A DNA stretch of 64,000 nucleotides from Burkholderia aenigmatica (GTDB lineage Bacteria > Pseudomonadota > Gammaproteobacteria > Burkholderiales > Burkholderiaceae). Location of the stretch: assembly GCF_902499175.1 (NCBI RefSeq), contig NZ_CABVQC010000029.1, forward strand, positions 34,862 to 98,861, given 5' to 3'. The notes under the pieces are model-generated. The model worked only from the letters and a program-made list of their open reading frames with translations, was not told the DNA's origin and did not search any database. Positions 59,709 through 64,000 of the stretch are shown piece after piece (within the stretch, counting starts at the first letter, position 1; each line of letters begins with the position of its first letter). Both the position numbers and the translations under genes were made by a program.

Positions 59709-59963
59709 TCACTCGGCATCGCGCAAATACGATCGCAACATTTCAACGAGTTCATCCCGTGAATAGTGAAACTCGTCCCCTGCACTCATTCCTCCAATCG
59801 TATCGAGCAAGGTGTCGAGCCGTCGGTCACGGTACCGATACGCCCGGGCATCGAGCGCTTCGGTGTACACATATCGCGCGCACCCGTCCGGGTCATAGGG
59901 TTGCGTTTCGATGAACGTCATGATTGCCGTCACCCATGCCCGTTTTTCGTCACGTTGATCCAT
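59709..59963 (-). CDS. Hypothetical small acidic protein, 84 residues
   Basis: MDQRDEKRAWVTAIMTFIET at the N-terminus and FHYSRDELVEMLRSYLRDAE at the C-terminus. It is mostly helical and acidic, a composition common among small immunity-like proteins, but I cannot place it in a family. The start at 59963 has AGGAG at good spacing; the ATG at 59978 also has GGAGGG but too close. It lies among small genes and decayed fragments. Confidence 0.6.
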   Translation of the reverse strand: MDQRDEKRAWVTAIMTFIETQPYDPDGCARYVYTEALDARAYRYRDRRLDTLLDTIGGMSAGDEFHYSRDELVEMLRSYLRDAE

Positions 59964-60042
59964 CGTCCGCTCCTGCATGCACCCTCCATCGCTCGGCTGC
60001 CGCGACAGGCGGAAAACCCGTCATGTCGCGGCACCCGCCGCG

Positions 60043-61071
60043 CTACGCCTCCAGCGCGAGCACCGCGAACGTTGCGAGCCAGTGCTCGCCCATGTAGTCG
60101 CCGGCCACGTGCGCGAGCGCGCTCGCGAGATGCCGGTCGGCCGCATCGAGCAGCTTCGCGCGTCGCGCATCGCCTTCCGGCAGCGCGCCGGCCAGCGCAC
60201 GCTGGCACCACGCGCGGCTCAGGTTGAGCCCGTCGAGGTGCGCGATCTTGCCGTCACTGCGATCGCTGACCGTCGCCGGCTCGAACAGCGTCGCCGGCTC
60301 GCCGCGCGCGAGATCGGGCAGGAAGCGTGCGAACCAGCCGTCGAATTCGGCGGCCGGCAGCACGCGCCGCATCAGTTCCGCTTCCATCAACGCGGGCGAC
60401 AGGAATTCGTCGCCCGACGGCTCCCACGCCTGGCATGCGACATCGTTCAGGTGCCAGCGCTTCGCGGTATCGACGATCAGCGCCGCGAGCCCGTCGCGCT
60501 GCGTGTCGCGCGCGAAATCGAGCGCGAGCGCCAGCGCGAACGCGGTGTTGAAGTGCGTGCCGACGCGCAGCGGATAGGTCGCTTTCGGCAGGAAGGTTTC
60601 GAAGCGCGCCACGAACAGGTCGGTAAGCGGCGCCATCGTCTTCGCCCAGCGCGCAGCCTGCGGCAGCGCGCCCTTCAGCGCGAGCCGCTCGAGTTGCGCG
60701 GAGAGCGCGAGCAGCCACGCCCAGCCGTACGGCCGCTCGAAGCCGCTGTTGTGCGGCAGCGCGAGATACGCGCGCTCGCCGGCGACGTTCGCATCGGTGA
60801 AATGCGCATCGACGATCGCGATGATGCGTTCGGCCTCGGGCAAGGCCGGGTAGCGTTCGAGCACGCGCAGCACGAGCCAGTAGCCGTGCACGCACGAGTG
60901 CCAGTCGTAGCTGCCGTAGAAAATCGGGTGCAGCGCGCGCGGCCCCTGCACGTCGTGCGGCCCTTCGAGCGAATGCGTGAGCTTGTTCGGATATTCGCGG
61001 GTCAGGTGCGCGAGCGCGAGCGACGCGAATGTCGAGGCGAGTTCGGGCGTGAGTCGGTCGGTCATGGGCAT
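60043..61071 (-). CDS. DUF2891-domain protein
   Basis: 342 residues. The pattern HPIFYGSYDWHSCVHGYWLVLRVLER near residue 48, RPYGWAWLLALSAQLE near 114 and the C-terminal GGEHWL-like MGEHWLATFAVLALE match DUF2891, a helical-toroid family thought to be glycosidase- or epimerase-like. His and Trp in DWHSCVHG could be catalytic. It lies 13 bases downstream of the DUF979 permease in the same operon, so it may act on what the permease brings in. AAGGA precedes the ATG at 61071; a second ATG lies at 61065. Confidence 0.85.
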   Translation of the reverse strand: MPMTDRLTPELASTFASLALAHLTREYPNKLTHSLEGPHDVQGPRALHPIFYGSYDWHSCVHGYWLVLRVLERYPALPEAERIIAIVDAHFTDANVAGERAYLALPHNSGFERPYGWAWLLALSAQLERLALKGALPQAARWAKTMAPLTDLFVARFETFLPKATYPLRVGTHFNTAFALALALDFARDTQRDGLAALIVDTAKRWHLNDVACQAWEPSGDEFLSPALMEAELMRRVLPAAEFDGWFARFLPDLARGEPATLFEPATVSDRSDGKIAHLDGLNLSRAWCQRALAGALPEGDARRAKLLDAADRHLASALAHVAGDYMGEHWLATFAVLALEA

Positions 61072-61084
61072 CTCGTCCTTCGAG

Positions 61085-62035
61085 TCAGAAGCGGAATACG
61101 AACGCGTACATCAGCAGCGTGTTCACGGCGAGCAACAGTACGGCCGTCGGCCACTGCGCCTTGATCACGCCGTTCTTGTCCTTCAGTTCGAGCAGCGCCG
61201 CCGGCACGATGTTGAAGTTCGCGGCCATCGGCGTCATCAGCGTACCGCAGAAACCGCTCAGCATCCCGATCGCGCCGACGATCGCCGGGTTGCCGTGGAA
61301 CTGGTGGACGATCAGCGGCAGGCCGATGCCGGCCGTCATCACGGGGAACGCGGCGAAGCCGTTGCCCATGATCATCGTGAACAGCGCCATGCCGACCGTG
61401 TAGGCCGCGACCACCGCGAACGGCGAATCGATCGGCACCCACTCCTTCACGAGCCCCGACACCACGCCGCCGACGCCCGCGACCGCGAACAGCGCGCCGA
61501 GCGCCGCGAGCATCTGCGGCAGGATCGCGGCCCAGCCGACCGCGTCCATCGTGTGGCGTGCCTCCTTCACCGCATGCACCGGCGAATCGCGCAGCATCGC
61601 GAGCGCGACGGCGAACGCGACGAGCGTGCCGAGCACGAGCGAGATCAGCGTCACGCTTTTCTGGTCGACGAACGGGACAAGCTTCAACGCGAACGTGCCG
61701 ATCAGCGTGACGACCGGAATCAGCAGCGCGGGCAGGAACAGCGTGTTGCCGAAACGCTGCGCGAGCGTTTCGCGCCGCACGGCCGCGGCCTCCCCGGCTT
61801 CATCGGACTTGCCGCGCCCGAGCTTGCCCGAACCGGCAATGACCGCGAGCGCGATCGCGAGGCAGCCCGTCACGAAATGCGGCAGCAGCGCGCCGAACAG
61901 GAACGTGACCGCGTAGATCATCCAGAACGCGAAATTGACGATGCGACGCGGGTTCGTGCGGTCGGTCAGGTTGAAGCATGCGAACGCGGCGAACATCAGC
62001 CCCGCGAGCGTGTACAGCGATTCGAGGCCGATCAT
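61085..62035 (-). CDS. DUF979 membrane protein (transport component)
   Basis: 316 residues, about nine membrane helices. The block MGNGFAAFPVMTAGIGLPL followed by GFCGTLMTPMAANFNIVPAALLELKD is the DUF979 landmark. It overlaps the DUF969 gene as ATGA at 62032-62035. DUF969 and DUF979 always occur as a pair and are regarded as two halves of one permease, often near pyroglutamyl peptidase or 5-oxoprolinase genes; those are absent here. Confidence 0.9.
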   Translation of the reverse strand: MIGLESLYTLAGLMFAAFACFNLTDRTNPRRIVNFAFWMIYAVTFLFGALLPHFVTGCLAIALAVIAGSGKLGRGKSDEAGEAAAVRRETLAQRFGNTLFLPALLIPVVTLIGTFALKLVPFVDQKSVTLISLVLGTLVAFAVALAMLRDSPVHAVKEARHTMDAVGWAAILPQMLAALGALFAVAGVGGVVSGLVKEWVPIDSPFAVVAAYTVGMALFTMIMGNGFAAFPVMTAGIGLPLIVHQFHGNPAIVGAIGMLSGFCGTLMTPMAANFNIVPAALLELKDKNGVIKAQWPTAVLLLAVNTLLMYAFVFRF

Positions 62036-62721
62036 CGCGCGCCCTCCTGCGCGAGCAGGCCGAAGCCGCGCGCCAGCCGGCGGTCGAGCAGCGCGAGGCG
62101 CGCGCAGTGGATCAGCAGCGCGGCGATCGCGGTCGGGATCGCCCACACCGACAGATGCAGCGGCTCGATGGAGATCCCGTTCTGTTCGAGAAAGCCCTTG
62201 ATCAGCAGGATCGACTGGATCGCGATGAAGATGTCCTCGCCGAAGAACACGGCGACGTTGTCGGCAGCCGACGCATGCGCGCGGATCTGCTGGCGCACCG
62301 ACTCGGGCAGCTCGCCGTGCCGGTTGACGGCGGCGGCCTCGGCCATCGGCGCGATCAGCGGCCGCACCATCTGCGCATGCCCGCCGAGCGACGTGAGGCC
62401 GAGCGCGGCGGTCGCCTGGCGCAGCACGAAATACAGCATCAGCACGCGGCCCGTGGTGGCCGCCTGCACGCGCGAGATCATCCGCTTCGCCTGCTCCTTG
62501 AGCCCGTTGCGCTCGAGCAGCGCGATCACCGGCAGCGTCAGCCAGATGAGCCCCATGTAGCGGTTTTCGGTGAACGCCTTGCCGAACGCGCTGACGATGT
62601 CGACCAGATTCAACCCGCCCGCCAGCCCCGTCGCGAGCCCCGCGATCGTGACCACCAGCAGCGCATTGAAGCGCAGCGCAAAACCGATCACGACGATCGG
62701 CACCCCAATCAGCACCAGCAT
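62032..62721 (-). CDS. DUF969 membrane protein (transport component)
   Basis: 229 residues with about six membrane helices. FNALLVVTIAGLATGLAGGL, TENRYMGLIWLTLPVIALLERNG and GGHAQMVRPLIAPMAEAAA match DUF969. AAGGAGGAGC precedes the ATG at 62721, an unusually strong ribosome site. It heads a three-gene operon with DUF979 and DUF2891 and has a direct-repeat operator upstream. Confidence 0.9.
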   Translation of the reverse strand: MLVLIGVPIVVIGFALRFNALLVVTIAGLATGLAGGLNLVDIVSAFGKAFTENRYMGLIWLTLPVIALLERNGLKEQAKRMISRVQAATTGRVLMLYFVLRQATAALGLTSLGGHAQMVRPLIAPMAEAAAVNRHGELPESVRQQIRAHASAADNVAVFFGEDIFIAIQSILLIKGFLEQNGISIEPLHLSVWAIPTAIAALLIHCARLALLDRRLARGFGLLAQEGAR

Positions 62722-62816
62722 TGCTCCTCCTTGTAGCGGACGCGCGGCGCCGTGGCAACGCGCCGCCTGCCCGGTTTCGACCGGGCTCGGACGGCGCAAT
62801 CTAACACGAGACTTTA

Positions 62817-62834
62817 TCGACAAAAAGTCGACAA
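62817..62834. promoter_or_regulatory. Direct repeat operator upstream of the DUF969 operon
   Basis: TCGACAA-AAAG-TCGACAA, two identical heptamers with centres 11 bp apart (one helical turn), 96 bases before the DUF969 start. It also forms the inverted pair TCGAC/GTCGA. The regulator is not encoded next to it. I see no gene in the remainder of 62722-63057. Confidence 0.55.
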
Positions 62835-63057
62835 TTTGCTGCTTCGGGTAAACGTTGAAGCGTGCGGATACCGTGCCCGGGCCATGTGTCGCCGGTGTTT
62901 CATCCGAGGAAACGGTGGTCGGCCGGCCGGCACGGGCGCGCAGGTCGCGGCTCGCCCGTACGCGTTCCGGGGCAGCGTGCGGCGGCCCGCCGCGCGTGGC
63001 GGAGCCCCGGTGCGCCGACTAAACTGGAAAGCATCGGCAACGGACGGGAGAGCCGCC

Positions 63058-63282
63058 ATGATTGACGTATTCCAGACCATCGGCAGCCGCGCGTTCTCCG
63101 CTCATCTGGCGAAGGACGGGATGGTGACGCTGATGGAGCAACGCCATGAGGTCGATCGCGTGACGCTCGCGACCGCGTATGCCGCGCTCGTCGAGGAGTC
63201 CGAGCAGGAAACCGACCTGCTCGACGCGACGGTCGAAGGGATGATGCGCGCGCTGATCCAGGGGTACGCGCGCAGCCATTGA
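63058..63282 (+). CDS. Hypothetical protein, 74 residues
   Basis: MIDVFQTIGSRAFSAHLAKD at the N-terminus, with the acidic helix VEESEQETDLLDATVEGMMR later. Mostly helical; no family recognised. GGGAGAG precedes the ATG, and a clean terminator follows seven bases after the stop, so it is a compact single-gene unit. Confidence 0.7.
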   Translation: MIDVFQTIGSRAFSAHLAKDGMVTLMEQRHEVDRVTLATAYAALVEESEQETDLLDATVEGMMRALIQGYARSH

Positions 63283-63288
63283 CGGCGC

Positions 63289-63317
63289 GGCCGCGCACCG
63301 GGTGCGCGGCCGGTTTT
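63289..63317 (+). terminator. Rho-independent terminator
   Basis: GGCCGCGCAC pairs with GTGCGCGGCC across a CGG loop and is followed by GGTTTT. It serves the 74-residue hypothetical gene. Confidence 0.8.
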
Positions 63318-63358
63318 CGCCCGCGCCCGTTGAAGTTGACGACGGGCTTGCGCTGGCG

Positions 63359-63838
63359 CTACGCGGCCGGCGTGCCGGCGCCCATGTCGAACCACCGGCC
63401 CGCGCGCAGTTGCCGGTAGTCGGCCTGCGTGAAGATCCTCAGCAGGTTCGCGACGGCACCGTTGCTGGCGCGGTCGAGTTCCGTCATGAAGGCTTCGACG
63501 TCGTCGCGCCCGGCAAACAGGATCGTGCCGAAATAGCGTTCGCGTTCCGTGTCGGACAGGTTCGTTGCGCTCAGCTGGTACGGATGGTGAAGCGCCGCGA
63601 ACAGGAAGTAAAAGCGCTCGGCGTCGTCACTCAGCACGCGCACCGCGTCGGGATCGACCGGAAAATCGCGGTAGAACGACGCGTGTCCGCTCTCGATGTA
63701 GATCCGGTACAGCAACCCGCCGTCGCGCTCGATCACGATCGGCGCGTGCGGGTCGCGGCTGACGAGTATGGTGTCGGGCGCAGTCATCGCGAACGCCACG
63801 CGATGCGGTTGCCCGCCCCCATCCGGATTGCCTGCCAT
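63359..63838 (-). CDS. Hypothetical protein, 159 residues
   Basis: Recognisable stretches are ILVSRDPHAPIVIERDGGLL, RDFPVDPDAVRVLSDDAERF and RASNGAVANLLRIFTQADYR, a mixed alpha/beta cytosolic protein with no family I know. The start is uncertain: the ATG at 63838 has GGACGG upstream, and one at 63787 (MTAPDT) is where codon use becomes regular. The sequence upstream to the window edge (63839-64000) shows no gene. Confidence 0.6.
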   Translation of the reverse strand: MAGNPDGGGQPHRVAFAMTAPDTILVSRDPHAPIVIERDGGLLYRIYIESGHASFYRDFPVDPDAVRVLSDDAERFYFLFAALHHPYQLSATNLSDTERERYFGTILFAGRDDVEAFMTELDRASNGAVANLLRIFTQADYRQLRAGRWFDMGAGTPAA

Positions 63839-64000
63839 CGTCCGTCCGTGAAAGCCATCTGTAGTGATTCTCCGTCTGCCGGAAAAAGTGCTGCGTGACG
63901 CTGCCGGTCGCACGCCAGCCGATGCTAGTGTAGCGTTCGATTCTTGATTGAACGTAAATGAATCGCCTGCCTCCAACGTCTACTTTGGTTTGCATTGGAG

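Noticed and set aside
59709..59963. Bacteriocin or CDI immunity gene
   Set aside because: Size and acidity are suggestive, but there is no toxin gene or family motif to support the label.

Overview
The window is GC-rich (roughly two-thirds G+C) chromosomal DNA. Its gene content, codon use and families (actP/yjcH, a TauR-type MocR regulator beside xsc, DUF969/DUF979, many LysR regulators, a Fiu-type TonB receptor) fit a beta-proteobacterium of the Burkholderia type, most likely an accessory-rich secondary replicon of a Burkholderia cepacia complex-like strain. This assignment is inference from style; no rRNA or marker gene is present. I see no tRNA, rRNA, CRISPR array, insertion sequence or prophage.

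Layout. 0-3.2 kb: a three-gene minus-strand operon (C45 acyltransferase, class III aminotransferase, carboxymuconolactone-decarboxylase-like protein) behind a palindromic operator. 3.2-7.8 kb: a giant fused ABC exporter resembling CydD-CydC, divergent from a LysR regulator. 7.8-13.1 kb: MAPEG protein, alanine racemase, enoyl-CoA hydratase, and a DHA2 efflux pump divergent from its LysR regulator. 13.1-15.7 kb: envelope proteins of unknown function (two DUF3592 paralogues, an exported protein, a lipoprotein). 15.9-17.4 kb: LysR plus a small DMT-type transporter. 17.4-22.6 kb: an unusual five-gene chemosensory cassette (membrane CheA-like kinase, short MCP-like protein, two CheX-type proteins, CheY). 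Beside it lies a sigma-28-like promoter reading into about 150 bases that end in a terminator and hold no start codon. 22.9-25.1 kb: acetate permease ActP with YjcH. 25.7-31.8 kb: a small hydrolase and an asparagine/aspartate catabolic locus (permease, aspartase, LysR, asparaginase). 32.1-34.4 kb: TonB-dependent siderophore receptor.

34.4-54.3 kb is a sulfonate (taurine-type) dissimilation island. It holds an aldehyde dehydrogenase, a TauR-like regulator, an NTF2-like protein that may be TauX, Xsc, Pta, a TauE-type sulfite exporter, a CobS/CobT-like AAA-VWA pair, an IclR regulator, a SoeABC-type sulfite dehydrogenase, an amino-acid permease and a TauY-like FAD oxidoreductase. The proposed flow is taurine -> sulfoacetaldehyde -> acetyl phosphate + sulfite (Xsc), acetyl phosphate -> acetyl-CoA (Pta), and sulfite -> sulfate (SoeABC) or export (TauE). 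A GGAAC-N5-GTTCC inverted repeat occurs both at the xsc promoter and between the AAA-VWA pair and the IclR gene, which points to one regulator for both.

54.5-64 kb: a degenerate ~85-bp tandem repeat, an MHS-family transporter, a GMC oxidoreductase divergent from an IclR gene, and a 13-copy octanucleotide repeat. Next comes a stretch of decayed fragments copied from neighbouring genes, then small hypothetical genes, and a DUF969-DUF979-DUF2891 operon with direct-repeat operator-like sequence. The best candidates for undescribed biology are the CheX-rich chemosensory cassette with its sigma-28-like non-coding transcript, and the AAA-VWA pair wired to sulfonate catabolism.
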